This document shows, one piece after another, positions 8,129 through 16,367 of a DNA stretch of 34,679 nucleotides. The position numbers and the translations under genes are program-made. Under the pieces are notes generated by a model. It had not been told where the DNA came from and did no database searches. It saw only the letters and a list, made by a program, of their open reading frames with translations. The number at the start of each line of letters is the position of its first letter. Within the stretch, counting starts at the first letter, position 1. Location: positions 1-34,679 of the forward strand of contig CAITUP010000037.1 in NCBI GenBank assembly GCA_903895595.1, in the 5' to 3' direction. The stretch is from an uncultured Acetobacteraceae bacterium. Lineage in GTDB: Bacteria > Pseudomonadota > Alphaproteobacteria > Acetobacterales > Acetobacteraceae.

Positions 8129-8557
8129 ATGGCGATGCGCGGAAAATGCACCGGCACGGCGGCGAACTGCCACGTCGCGGCGGGTGAGCAATCGAACGTG
8201 ATTTTCACGCTGCAACCGGAGGAGGATTTCGCGATCCTTCACACCTCCGGCAGCGGCGACGACTCCTGGCTGGCCGTGCGAAATCAAGCCGGCCAGACGG
8301 GCTATTTGCGCGCCAGCACGCCCATGACCACCACCGGATCGCTCGATCCCAGGCCTAAATCGCTGGGACCGGAAGAGTTCGCCCCGGACGGCGTACGGGA
8401 CATGATGATCGGCGCAGCCTTCGCGGCGCTGGGCGTGTTCATGATGTTTTTCTTCACCGGTATCGGCCTCGACCCCGGCTTCGGAAAGCATTGGCTTGTG
8501 TTCGGATACGGCATCTACCGGTTCGGAAAAGGCATGTACAGCTACGTCGATCGCTAG
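8129..8557 (+). CDS. Small protein with SH3-like region and membrane helix, function unknown
   Basis: A 142-residue protein that I do not recognise. Residues about 12-70 read like a bacterial SH3-type fold (DDSWLAVRNQAGQTGYLRAS), and residues about 88-112 form one strongly hydrophobic segment (MMIGAAFAALGVFMMFFFTG). No signal peptide is seen. The gene diverges from the SDR gene with 76 bp between starts. It ends in a CTAG shared with the stop of the ABC-F gene on the other strand (8554-8557). Reading frame, composition and the hydrophobic block support a real gene. Confidence 0.65.
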   Translation: MAMRGKCTGTAANCHVAAGEQSNVIFTLQPEEDFAILHTSGSGDDSWLAVRNQAGQTGYLRASTPMTTTGSLDPRPKSLGPEEFAPDGVRDMMIGAAFAALGVFMMFFFTGIGLDPGFGKHWLVFGYGIYRFGKGMYSYVDR

Positions 8558-10176
8558 GTGTGCAACCCAGGCGCCTCCTGCCCCGTCCGAGCGACATACT
8601 CCGTATAACCGCCATCGTATTGATGGATTCCGTCCGGCGTCAGCTCCAGCACCCGGTTCGACAAAGCCGCCAGAAAATGCCGGTCGTGGGACACGAACAG
8701 CATCGTGCCCTCGTATTCCGACAAGGCCCCGATCAGCATCTTCTTCGTATCGATATCCAGATGGTTGGTCGGCTCGTCCAGCACCAGGAAATTCGGCGGA
8801 TCGAACAGCATCAGCGCCATGACCAGCCGAGCCTTTTCGCCGCCCGAAAGCACGCGGCAACGCTTGTCGATCTCGTCGCCGGAAAACCCGAACCCGCCCG
8901 CCAGAGCGCGCAACGATCCTTGGCCGGAACGCGGAAACGCCGATTCCAGCGTTTCGAACACCGTGCGCTCGCCGTCCAGCAAATCCATCGCGTGCTGGGC
9001 GAAATATCCCATCTTCACGCTGCCGCCCAACACGACGGAGCCCGTGTCCGGCTCCGTTTCCCCCGCCACCAGCTTCAACAACGTCGATTTCCCGGCGCCG
9101 TTCACTCCCAGCACGCAGCATCGTTCGCGACGGCGCACCAGCAGATCCAGACCCTGATAAATCACCCGGTTGCCGTAACGCTTATGCACGCCGCGCAAAT
9201 TCGCCACATCCTCCCCCGACCGAGGCGCCGGCGGAAATTCGAACCCCAATGTCTGCCGCCGCTTCGGCGGTTCCACCCGGTCGATTTTATCCAGCTTTTT
9301 CACCCGGCTTTGCACCTGCGCCGCATGCGACGCCCGAGCCTTGAAACGCTCGATGAAATTGATTTCCTTGGCCAGCATGGCCTGCTGCCGCTCGAACTGC
9401 GCCTGCTGGTGCTTTTCGTTCAACGCCCGCTGCTGTTCGTAGAACGCGTAATCGCCGGAAAAGGACGTCAAAGTCCCCCCGTCGATCTCGATGACTTTAT
9501 TGATAATCCGGTTCATGAATTCCCGGTCGTGCGACGTCATCAGCAAGGCGCCGTCGTACCCCGCCAAAAACTGCTCCAACCAAATCAGACTCTCCAAATC
9601 CAAATGGTTGCTCGGCTCGTCCAGCAGCATGACATCGGGACGCATCAGCAGAATGCGAGCCAGCGCCACACGCATTTTCCAGCCGCCCGACAGCGTGCCG
9701 ACATCGCCGTCCATTGTCTCCTGCGTGAAGCCCAAGCCGTCCAACACCTCCCGCGCCTTGCCTTCCAGCGCGTAGCCGCCGAGTTCCTCGAAACGCGCCT
9801 GAACCTCGCCAAAGCGGTCGATGATGGCGTCGAGGTTATCGGCCTGATCCGGGTCGGCCATCGCCGCTTCCAGCTTCGCCAGTTCGGCCCCCACGTCGCT
9901 GACCGCGCCCGCGCCGGCCATGACTTCCGCCACCGCGCTGCGGCCGGCCATCTCGCCGACATCCTGGCTGAAGAAGCCGATGCTGACGCCGCGATCGACC
10001 AGCACCAGACCCTCATCCGGTTCCTCGTCGCCCTTGATCATGCGGAACAGCGTGGTTTTGCCGGCGCCATTGGGGCCGACCAAGCCGATTTTCTCGCCTT
10101 TCTGGAGCGCGGCGGTCGCCTCGATAAAGACCAGACGGGTGCCGTTCTGCTTCGTGATGTTGTCCAGGCGGATCAT
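8554..10176 (-). CDS. ABC-F family ATP-binding protein (Uup/EttA-like)
   Basis: A 540-residue soluble protein with two ABC domains and no membrane segment. The first has Walker A GPNGAGKTT, signature LSGG and Walker B LLDEPSNHLD. The second has GVNGAGKST, LSGGEKAR and LVLDEPTNHLD. A charged linker rich in Arg, Lys and Gln lies between them (RALNEKHQQAQFERQQ). ABC-F proteins bind ribosomes and relieve stalled or slow translation, and some give antibiotic resistance. All catalytic motifs are intact. The ATG at 10176 begins the conserved MIRLDNITK; the frame upstream overlaps the next gene without conservation. It starts 32 bp after the stop of the TauE/SafE-type gene, so the two may be co-transcribed. 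Confidence 0.95.
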   Translation of the reverse strand: MIRLDNITKQNGTRLVFIEATAALQKGEKIGLVGPNGAGKTTLFRMIKGDEEPDEGLVLVDRGVSIGFFSQDVGEMAGRSAVAEVMAGAGAVSDVGAELAKLEAAMADPDQADNLDAIIDRFGEVQARFEELGGYALEGKAREVLDGLGFTQETMDGDVGTLSGGWKMRVALARILLMRPDVMLLDEPSNHLDLESLIWLEQFLAGYDGALLMTSHDREFMNRIINKVIEIDGGTLTSFSGDYAFYEQQRALNEKHQQAQFERQQAMLAKEINFIERFKARASHAAQVQSRVKKLDKIDRVEPPKRRQTLGFEFPPAPRSGEDVANLRGVHKRYGNRVIYQGLDLLVRRRERCCVLGVNGAGKSTLLKLVAGETEPDTGSVVLGGSVKMGYFAQHAMDLLDGERTVFETLESAFPRSGQGSLRALAGGFGFSGDEIDKRCRVLSGGEKARLVMALMLFDPPNFLVLDEPTNHLDIDTKKMLIGALSEYEGTMLFVSHDRHFLAALSNRVLELTPDGIHQYDGGYTEYVARTGQEAPGLHT

Positions 10177-10208
10177 GGGGCCTCGGTTTGGGGGCGGTTG
10201 CGGCGCGC

Positions 10209-10925
10209 TTATAGCGCCTGCCCAGCCGGAGGCCACCCGAGTATCGCGAGCACGATCAGCAAAGCGGCATTGACCGCCAGCAACGCCGGACTCCAGACCG
10301 CCACACGCCGCCGCCAGCGTTGCCCCGCGAGTTGCCCGGCGATCCCAACAACCAGCAGGGTCGGGGCGGTGCCGAGCCCGAAGGCCAGCATGCCAAACGC
10401 GCCCGTCGCGGGATCGCGGGACGCGGCGGCGACGGCCACGGCCGTGTATAACAACCCGCACGGGAGAAACCCCAGCGCGACACCCAGCCCGAACGCGTTA
10501 CCGCGCGCACGGGCGGCGAGCCACGACACGCCCCGCCGCATCCCCGGCACCTTCACAGATCCCCAATGCACCCCGGCCGCTCGGCATAAAAATAACGCCG
10601 CCGCGAACAGCAGCAGCACCGATGTGCTCCACCGGGGCAGCAAAACCAGCGCGCCGCCGCCGGCAATGGCGCCCAGCAGCATATAAGTCGTCAGCCGCCC
10701 TAGGTGATAAGGCAGCAACGCCCCCGCGCCGATCCGCTGCCAGATACTGAAACGCGCAACGGGAATGTCGGCCATCCGGTCCGCCACCTGTCCCAGCACG
10801 AACCCGCCGCACATCGCGCCGCAATGCATCGGCCCGCCGATCAACCCGGCCAGGAACAGTCCCGCGACCGTCCCGCCGGACGCTGGGACCGAACCACACC
10901 ATGCCGTGAGCGTATCCAGGATCAT
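10209..10925 (-). CDS. TauE/SafE-type membrane protein of the COG2836 kind, linked to cbb3 oxidase
   Basis: A 238-residue membrane protein with about six hydrophobic segments. Near the N-terminus it carries GGPMHCGAMCGGF (His34, Cys35, Cys39), the metal-thiol motif typical of this family. Homologues are often found beside ccoNOQP/ccoGHIS clusters, and a part in copper or thiol handling during cbb3 assembly has been proposed; the transported species is unknown. It is divergent from the cco operon, with an FNR-type box 33 bp ahead of its start, so it may share oxygen control. The ATG at 10925 was chosen because the first helix begins soon after it; no clear ribosome-binding site precedes it. 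Confidence 0.85.
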   Translation of the reverse strand: MILDTLTAWCGSVPASGGTVAGLFLAGLIGGPMHCGAMCGGFVLGQVADRMADIPVARFSIWQRIGAGALLPYHLGRLTTYMLLGAIAGGGALVLLPRWSTSVLLLFAAALFLCRAAGVHWGSVKVPGMRRGVSWLAARARGNAFGLGVALGFLPCGLLYTAVAVAAASRDPATGAFGMLAFGLGTAPTLLVVGIAGQLAGQRWRRRVAVWSPALLAVNAALLIVLAILGWPPAGQAL

Positions 10926-10958
10926 ACGGTCCGCTACCCATACGGATTTGCGACGGCA

Positions 10959-10972
10959 TTGATCTGTATCAA
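10959..10972. promoter_or_regulatory. FNR/FixK-type binding site
   Basis: The sequence TTGATCTGTATCAA is a perfect TTGAT-N4-ATCAA palindrome, the consensus for FNR, FixK and Anr. It lies between the divergent TauE/SafE-type gene and the cco operon. If it acts at -41.5 for the plus strand, transcription would start near 11007, about 25 bp before the first cco-operon gene. This fits low-oxygen induction of a cbb3 oxidase. Confidence 0.88.
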
Positions 10973-10998
10973 TGCTGCGATGCGAAAAACTGCGAGTC

Positions 10999-11024
10999 TC
11001 CCCCCGGGTTCGAACCCAGGAGGG
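10999..11024 (+). promoter_or_regulatory. Leader palindrome next to the Shine-Dalgarno sequence
   Basis: A perfect 12-bp palindrome, GGGTTCGAACCC, lies at 11006-11017. It is directly followed by the ribosome-binding site AGGAGGG (11018-11024). An imperfect extension of the stem could pair part of the C-rich stretch 10999-11004 with the AGGAGGG, which would partly hide it. No function is established. Confidence 0.35.
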
Positions 11025-11031
11025 ATTGGGT

Positions 11032-11244
11032 ATGGAAGTCGAGACAGGCGACCTGATTGTGGGCGTGGCGATGGTGGTGTTTGGGCTGATCGGCCTGACA
11101 TTGGCCGCGGGCGCCACGGACAATGAGATGTACGTCTTTGGGCTGTCACTGACCGCGTTCGCCGCGGTCTTCGGTGTCGGCCTGATCCGCCGGCATTACG
11201 ACAAGGCCGAAGCCTATGCACGCAAGGAGAACGGGCATGGCTAA
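11032..11244 (+). CDS. Small two-helix membrane protein leading the cco operon
   Basis: A 70-residue protein with two predicted membrane helices (about 8-29 and 34-53) and a short charged C-terminal tail ([16 protein letters not shown]). The ATG at 11032 has a strong AGGAGGG 7 nt upstream. Its last codons overlap the first codons of ccoN by 8 nt (ATGGCTAA, 11237-11244), so translation is likely coupled. I do not recognise a named family. Position and topology suggest a small accessory or assembly subunit of the cbb3 oxidase, which is inference. Confidence 0.75.
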   Translation: MEVETGDLIVGVAMVVFGLIGLTLAAGATDNEMYVFGLSLTAFAAVFGVGLIRRHYDKAEAYARKENGHG

Positions 11245-12664
11245 CGCTGTCGAATACAATGACGACGTCGTCAAAAAATTCGTCATTGCCTGCGTTTTCT
11301 GGGGCGTGGTGGCGTTTCTGGTGGGCGTCGTGCTGGCATCCCAGCTCGCGTGGCCGGAGTTGAACCTCGGCCTGTCCTTCACCAATTTCGGGCGTCTGCG
11401 GCCGGTGCACACCTCGGGCGCGATCTTCGCGTTCGGCGGATCGGCGCTGTTCGCCACATCCTTCTACATCGTTCAGCGCACCTGCCACACTCGTTTGTTC
11501 GGGGGGGAGGCGCTGGCGAATTTCATCTTCTGGGGCTACCAGTTTTTCATCGTCATGGCGGCCTTGTCGTACGTCATGGGATACAGCCAGGGTCAGGAAT
11601 ACGCCGAACCGGAATGGCATCTGGATATTTTCCTGACGGTGGTGTGGGTGTGCTACGCGGTGGTGTTCATCGGCACCATCATGAAACGCGAGGAACCGCA
11701 TATCTACGTCGCCAACTGGTTCTTCATGGCGTTCATCCTGACGATCGCGGTGCTGCATCTGGGCAACAACTTGGCGATGCCGGTGTCGTTGTTCACCGCG
11801 AAAAGCTACAACGTCGCGTCCGGCGTGCAGAACGCGATGATCCAGTGGTGGTACGGCCATAACGCGGTGGGCTTCTTCCTGACCGCCGGGTTCCTGGGGA
11901 TGATGTACTATTTCATCCCGAAAGCCGCCAACCGCCCCGTTTACTCCTACCGTATCTCGATCGTGCATTTCTGGTCGCTGGTGTTCATGTATATCTGGGC
12001 CGGCCCCCACCATCTTCACTGGACCGCACTCCCCGATTGGACACAAACGCTCGGCATGGCGTTCTCGGTCATGCTGTGGATGCCCTCCTGGGGTGGGATG
12101 ATCAACGGCATCATGACCCTCTCCGGTGCCTGGGATAAATTGCGCACCGATCCCGGCCTGCGCTTCTCGGTCACCGCCGTCGGCTTCTACGGCATGGCGA
12201 CGTTCGAGGGGCCGGTGATGTCCATCCGCAGCGTCAACGCCTTGTCGCACTATACGGATTGGGGCATTGGCCACGTGCACTCCGGTGCCTTGGGCTGGGT
12301 CGCCTTCATCACCTTCGGCGCACTGTATTATCTGGTGCCGGTGCTGTGGAAACGCGAGGGCCTGTATTCCACCAAGCTCGCATCCTGGCACTTCTGGATC
12401 GCGACCCTGGGGATCGTGTTCTACATCACCTCCATGTGGGTCGCGGGGATCATGCAGGGGCTGATGTGGCGCGCCTACGACGCCTTCGGGTTCCTGCAAT
12501 ATTCCTTCTCGGAATCCGTCAGCGCCGTGCACCCCTATTACGTCATCCGGATGTTGGGCGGCGTGCTGTTCCTGACGGGGATGCTGATCATGGTTTACAA
12601 TCTGATCCAAACAGTGCGGGGGCCGGCACGTCAGTCCGTATCCCCGATGATGGCGGAGGCATAA
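11237..12664 (+). CDS. ccoN: Cytochrome cbb3 oxidase catalytic subunit I (CcoN)
   Basis: A 475-residue haem-copper oxidase subunit with about twelve membrane helices. It binds low-spin haem b and the haem b3/CuB centre where oxygen is reduced. Conserved histidine segments are visible: [14 protein letters not shown] (haem ligand region), [26 protein letters not shown] and [11 protein letters not shown] near the C-terminal half. Length is normal for the family. The ATG at 11237 has AAGGAGA just upstream and overlaps the end of the preceding small gene; an upstream in-frame start at 11216 lacks support. It is the first core gene of ccoNOQP. Confidence 0.97.
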   Translation: MANAVEYNDDVVKKFVIACVFWGVVAFLVGVVLASQLAWPELNLGLSFTNFGRLRPVHTSGAIFAFGGSALFATSFYIVQRTCHTRLFGGEALANFIFWGYQFFIVMAALSYVMGYSQGQEYAEPEWHLDIFLTVVWVCYAVVFIGTIMKREEPHIYVANWFFMAFILTIAVLHLGNNLAMPVSLFTAKSYNVASGVQNAMIQWWYGHNAVGFFLTAGFLGMMYYFIPKAANRPVYSYRISIVHFWSLVFMYIWAGPHHLHWTALPDWTQTLGMAFSVMLWMPSWGGMINGIMTLSGAWDKLRTDPGLRFSVTAVGFYGMATFEGPVMSIRSVNALSHYTDWGIGHVHSGALGWVAFITFGALYYLVPVLWKREGLYSTKLASWHFWIATLGIVFYITSMWVAGIMQGLMWRAYDAFGFLQYSFSESVSAVHPYYVIRMLGGVLFLTGMLIMVYNLIQTVRGPARQSVSPMMAEA

Positions 12665-12668
12665 GACG

Positions 12669-13388
12669 ATGTTCATTCGCCATGAAACCCTGGAGCGCAA
12701 CGCGTTCCTGATGCTGGTCCTGACCCTGCTGGTCATTTCCATTGGCGGTATCGTCGAGGTGATCCCGCTGTTCACCATCGAAACCACCGTCGAACACGTC
12801 ACCGGGGTGCGGCCTTACACACCGCTGGAATCCCGGGGACGCGACATCTACGTCCGCGAAGGCTGCTACACCTGCCACAGTCAGATGATCCGGGCACTGC
12901 GCGACGAGGTGGAACGCTATGGCCACTACTCCATCGCGGCGGAGAGCATGTACGACCATCCGTTCCAATGGGGATCCAAACGCATCGGCCCCGATTTGGC
13001 CCGTGTGGGCGGCAAATACTCCAACGACTGGCACTACGCGCATATGGCCAATGCCCAGAGCATGGTGCCGGAATCGCTGATGCCGCATTACGCCTTCCTG
13101 GCCGAAACGCCGCTCGACCTCGACGATCTGCTGCCGCGCCTGAAAGCGCAACGGGCCGTGGGCGTGCCATATACGGATGAGGAACTGGCCAACGCGCGGG
13201 CCGATCTGCTGACGCAGGCCGATCCGGCCGCGGATAACGCGGCACTGCTGAAACGCTACCCGAAAGCCGTGCAGGTCGGTCGCGGCGGCGCCGAACCCAC
13301 CGAACTCGACGCCCTCGTCGCCTACCTCCAGGTGCTCGGCACCATGGTCGACTTCGCCGATCCCGCCAACGAAAACCTGCGCCAGTAG
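12669..13388 (+). CDS. ccoO: Cytochrome cbb3 oxidase mono-haem subunit II (CcoO)
   Basis: A 239-residue membrane-anchored cytochrome c. An N-terminal helix (about 12-34) is followed by a single c-type haem site CYTCHS (Cys66, Cys69, His70) in the periplasmic domain. Methionines in the downstream domain (for example in [14 protein letters not shown]) are candidate axial ligands. CcoO takes electrons from CcoP and passes them to CcoN. It starts 4 bp after the ccoN stop, with GGAGG ahead of the ATG. Length and motif are typical. Confidence 0.97.
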   Translation: MFIRHETLERNAFLMLVLTLLVISIGGIVEVIPLFTIETTVEHVTGVRPYTPLESRGRDIYVREGCYTCHSQMIRALRDEVERYGHYSIAAESMYDHPFQWGSKRIGPDLARVGGKYSNDWHYAHMANAQSMVPESLMPHYAFLAETPLDLDDLLPRLKAQRAVGVPYTDEELANARADLLTQADPAADNAALLKRYPKAVQVGRGGAEPTELDALVAYLQVLGTMVDFADPANENLRQ

Positions 13389-13397
13389 GAGGCCGAA

Positions 13398-13544
13398 ATG
13401 ATGGATATCGTTCTCTGGCTTCAACACCACTCGGTCATTCTGATGGGCTTGGTTTTCATGGGCATCCTGGCAACGACGTTCTGGCCCGGCAGCAAAGCCA
13501 CATTCGACAAAGCCGCCCACATCCCGCTCGACGACGACCGTTAA
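13398..13544 (+). CDS. ccoQ: Cytochrome cbb3 oxidase small subunit (CcoQ)
   Basis: A 48-residue protein with one membrane helix (about 12-29, VILMGLVFMGILATTFWP) and a short polar tail ending in PLDDDR. CcoQ is small and poorly conserved; it stabilises the oxidase and the interaction of CcoP with the core. Position between ccoO and ccoP, size and topology identify it. The ATG at 13398 is followed at once by a second ATG at 13401; AGGAGG stands upstream. The gene is too short for many ORF callers. Confidence 0.9.
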   Translation: MMDIVLWLQHHSVILMGLVFMGILATTFWPGSKATFDKAAHIPLDDDR

Positions 13545-13556
13545 GGAGCTCCGATC

Positions 13557-14420
13557 ATGCCGACCAAAATCGAGAAGGACTCCGTCACCGGTCAAATGAC
13601 CACGGGTCATGAGTGGGACGGATTGAAGGAACTCAACCGTCCGCTGCCTAAATGGTGGATCTATATTTTCTACGCCACGATCGTCTGGGCGCTGGTCTGG
13701 TTCGTGCTGTATCCGTCCATTCCCGGCCTGCACGGATATTTCCATGGCACCACGGGATATTCCCAGCGTTCGGCCGTGGACCAGGATGTCGCCGCCGTGA
13801 CGAAGCAACGGTCCGCCTACATGGACCGCGTCAAAGCGCTGTCGTTCGATGCCATCCGCAAGGACCCGCAATTGCTCGCGGTCGCGCAAACCGCCGGCAA
13901 GATCGCCTTCGCAAACAACTGCCAGCCCTGCCATGGCGCCGGCGGCGGCGGCAATCCCGGCTATCCGGCGCTCGCGGCCGGCAACTGGATTTGGGGCGGT
14001 ACGTTGGAAGATATCCAGCAAACCGTCACGTTCGGCGTTCGCAGCGGCCTGGATGCCGCGCGCAACGGCCAGATGCCTCGGTTCGGGGTGGATGGCATGC
14101 TGAAGCCCGAGGAAATCGGTCAGGTCGCGGCCTACGTCATGACCTTATATGGCAAACCGGGCGGCAATACCGTGGCGGGCGAGAAACTGTTCGCCGAAAA
14201 TTGCGCGGCGTGCCACGGCGAAAAAGGCGAAGGCAAGCGTGAGGTCGGTGCCCCGCGCCTGGCCGGACGGGCGCACTTGTATGGCGACGACGAAGCCACC
14301 GTCGTCGCGCAGATCAAGAACCCGCGTTTGGGTATGATGCCGAACTGGAACGCACGCCTCGATGAAGCCACCATCAAGAGCGTCGCACTCTACGTGCATG
14401 CTCTTGGCGGCGGCGAGTAG
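13557..14420 (+). CDS. ccoP: Cytochrome cbb3 oxidase di-haem subunit III (CcoP)
   Basis: A 287-residue membrane-anchored di-haem cytochrome c. It has a cytoplasmic start (HEWDGLKELNRPLPKWW, the typical CcoP entry motif), a membrane helix (about 35-55), and two c-type haem sites: NNCQPCHGAG (Cys122, Cys125, His126) and ENCAACHGEKGEGK (Cys216, Cys219, His220). It accepts electrons from cytochrome c and feeds CcoO. An AAGGAG site precedes the ATG, 12 bp after the ccoQ stop. Everything expected of the family is present. Confidence 0.97.
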   Translation: MPTKIEKDSVTGQMTTGHEWDGLKELNRPLPKWWIYIFYATIVWALVWFVLYPSIPGLHGYFHGTTGYSQRSAVDQDVAAVTKQRSAYMDRVKALSFDAIRKDPQLLAVAQTAGKIAFANNCQPCHGAGGGGNPGYPALAAGNWIWGGTLEDIQQTVTFGVRSGLDAARNGQMPRFGVDGMLKPEEIGQVAAYVMTLYGKPGGNTVAGEKLFAENCAACHGEKGEGKREVGAPRLAGRAHLYGDDEATVVAQIKNPRLGMMPNWNARLDEATIKSVALYVHALGGGE

Positions 14421-14430
14421 GGGACAGCGC

Positions 14431-15900
14431 GTGGCAAAAATCGGCCAAGCCGAGCGCGTCAGACAGCTGGAGGCAGAAGAGGCGGGCGACCACCTCTTCG
14501 CCAACCGGGTCCGTGTCTACCCCAAGTCTGTCAAGGGACCCGTGCGGCGCTTCAAATGGGGCGTGTTGATCTTCTGTCTGACGCTTTACTATGCGTTGCC
14601 CTGGTTGCGCTGGTCTCGCGGTCCGGGCCAGCCCACCCAGGCGATCCTGCTCAGCATCTGGCACGAGCGGTTCTATTTCTTCAATCTCGAGTTCTGGCCG
14701 CAGGATATTTACTATCTGACCGGCCTGCTGATCATGGGGGCGGTGGCGCTGTTCCTGGTCACCAGCCTCGCCGGCCGGGTCTGGTGCGGCTACACCTGCC
14801 CGCAGACCGTGTGGACCGATCTGTTCATGTGGGTCGAGCGTATCCTCGAAGGCGATCGAAACGAACGCATGAAGCGCGACGCCGCGTCGATGTGTTTCGA
14901 TACCGTCTGGCGTAAATCCTTGAAACATGCGGCCTGGGTGTTCATCGCGTTTTGGACCGGTGGCGCCTGGATCATGTACTACGTCGATGCACCGACGGTG
15001 ACAGTCGAATTCTGGACAGGAACGGCATCGACGGAGGTGTATTTCTTCACCTTCCTGTTCACCGCCACCACCTATCTGCTGGCCGGCTGGGCGCGCGAAC
15101 AGGTCTGCACCTACATGTGCCCCTGGCCCCGCTTCCAGTCCGCGATGCTGGACGAGCAGAGTTTTACCGTCACCTATCAGGCATGGCGTGGCGAGCCTCG
15201 GACTCGCGGCAAACGCGCGAACAGCGCCGGCGGCGACTGCGTGGACTGCGGCGCCTGCGTCACGGCCTGCCCCACCGGCATCGACATCCGCGACGGTATC
15301 CAACTGGAGTGCATCAACTGCGGCCTGTGTATCGATGCCTGCAACCATGTGATGGCGCGCACCGGGCGGCCGGGTTGGCTGATTACCTGGGATACCCTGG
15401 CGGATCAGGCGTCCAAAGCCGCGGGCACGCATACGCCGTTCCGTTTCCTGCGGCCGCGCACCATTATCTATCTGACGGCGCTGATCGTGGCCGCGGGAGT
15501 CATGACGACGGCGCTGGCGTTGCGGCCCGGCATCGGTCTGTCGGTGCAGCACGATCGTGCCCCGCTGTTCGTGCGGCTGGCAAACGGCGATTTGCGGAAC
15601 GGCTACACGGTTAAGATTGTGAACAAAGCCTGGACCCCCGCGAATTTCGTGCTGACCACGCCCGGTCTGGCCCGCGCGGCGCTGACCGAGGCGGAACGTA
15701 CCCAGACAGCGGCCAGCCAGTTGGAACTGGTCGTGGAGGCAGACTCTGTCGGCACCTTCCGCGTCTTCGTCACCGGGCAGCCGGCGGGGGCGACCGACGG
15801 CTCTCAACCCGTCGATTTCCATCTGCGCAACACCGCGACCGGGGAGCAGACCGTCTACCACTCGGTTTTCATGAGCCCTACCAACGGAGCCAAGCCATGA
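14431..15900 (+). CDS. ccoG: Cytochrome cbb3 assembly protein CcoG/FixG (polyferredoxin)
   Basis: A 489-residue membrane iron-sulfur protein. It has several N-terminal helices with cysteine segments CGYTCPQTVW and CTYMCPWPRF, then two 4Fe-4S clusters: CVDCGACVTACP (Cys270, 273, 276, 280) and CINCGLCIDACN (Cys294, 297, 300, 304). An Ig-like periplasmic domain closes the protein. CcoG is held to reduce Cu(II) to Cu(I) for delivery to CcoN. The start is taken as GTG at 14431, 10 bp after the ccoP stop; an ATG at 14362 would overlap ccoP by 59 bp. The stop overlaps the ccoH start in ATGA. Confidence 0.96.
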   Translation: MAKIGQAERVRQLEAEEAGDHLFANRVRVYPKSVKGPVRRFKWGVLIFCLTLYYALPWLRWSRGPGQPTQAILLSIWHERFYFFNLEFWPQDIYYLTGLLIMGAVALFLVTSLAGRVWCGYTCPQTVWTDLFMWVERILEGDRNERMKRDAASMCFDTVWRKSLKHAAWVFIAFWTGGAWIMYYVDAPTVTVEFWTGTASTEVYFFTFLFTATTYLLAGWAREQVCTYMCPWPRFQSAMLDEQSFTVTYQAWRGEPRTRGKRANSAGGDCVDCGACVTACPTGIDIRDGIQLECINCGLCIDACNHVMARTGRPGWLITWDTLADQASKAAGTHTPFRFLRPRTIIYLTALIVAAGVMTTALALRPGIGLSVQHDRAPLFVRLANGDLRNGYTVKIVNKAWTPANFVLTTPGLARAALTEAERTQTAASQLELVVEADSVGTFRVFVTGQPAGATDGSQPVDFHLRNTATGEQTVYHSVFMSPTNGAKP

Positions 15901-16367
15901 CGCAAACATCCCTCTGGCGCTTTTTCCCCTGGACGATCGCCGCCGGCATGGCGGTGGTGATCGCGGTGAATGTGGGCATGGTCACGGCAGCGCTGCATAC
16001 CTTCCCCGGCAAAGCCACGGGCGGGGAGGGGTTCGATCTTTCCAACCGGTACAACGCGCTGATCGTTCGGGTGCAGGCGGAGAATGCCCTGGGGTGGACC
16101 GCGGTGGCACAGGCCGATCAAGGCGCACGCCCCGTGCTGACCTTGCGCGATGCGGAGAACCGGCCTTTGGCAGCCGCGCGTATCGTCGCGACCGCGGAAC
16201 GCCCCGTCGGCGACCCGCGCACCACCGTAATCGCGTTTCGGGAGACGACCCCAGGCTTGTACGCCGCCGACACGACGCTCCCGGAGCGCGGCCAATGGGA
16301 CCTGATGTTCACCGCCAGTGCCGGAGGTCATGACCTGACGGCGACGCGGCGGATCTTGGTTAAGTGA
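15897..16367 (+). CDS. ccoH: FixH/CcoH cbb3 oxidase assembly protein
   Basis: A 156-residue protein with one N-terminal membrane helix (about 10-33) and a periplasmic beta-rich domain. The segment FPGKATGGEGFDLSNRYN matches the FixH family. CcoH binds the assembling cbb3 complex and is needed for its stability. The gene sits in the standard fixGHIS order, sharing ATGA with ccoG upstream and GTGA with ccoI downstream, so the four genes are translationally coupled. Confidence 0.93.
   Translation: MTQTSLWRFFPWTIAAGMAVVIAVNVGMVTAALHTFPGKATGGEGFDLSNRYNALIVRVQAENALGWTAVAQADQGARPVLTLRDAENRPLAAARIVATAERPVGDPRTTVIAFRETTPGLYAADTTLPERGQWDLMFTASAGGHDLTATRRILVK

Noticed and set aside
8554..10176. The intact ABC-F ATPase as energy source for the degenerate MCE operon.
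   Set aside because: ABC-F proteins are soluble ribosome-associated tandem ATPases and do not pair with MlaE-type permeases; the gene is 15 kb away on the other strand.
8491..10686. A 731-codon open frame on the plus strand, longer than the ABC-F gene it covers.
   Set aside because: It lies antisense to the ABC-F gene, whose two complete sets of ABC motifs settle the coding strand. Long antisense frames are expected at this GC content.
11006..11017. GGGTTCGAACCC looks like the T-arm of a tRNA.
   Set aside because: No anticodon arm, D-arm or acceptor stem could be fitted around it, and it lies in the leader of the cco operon between an FNR box and a strong ribosome-binding site.
14362..14430. 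Upstream ATG for CcoG that would add 23 residues.
   Set aside because: It would overlap ccoP by 59 bp, while the GTG at 14431 sits just after the ccoP stop and matches the expected CcoG N-terminus.
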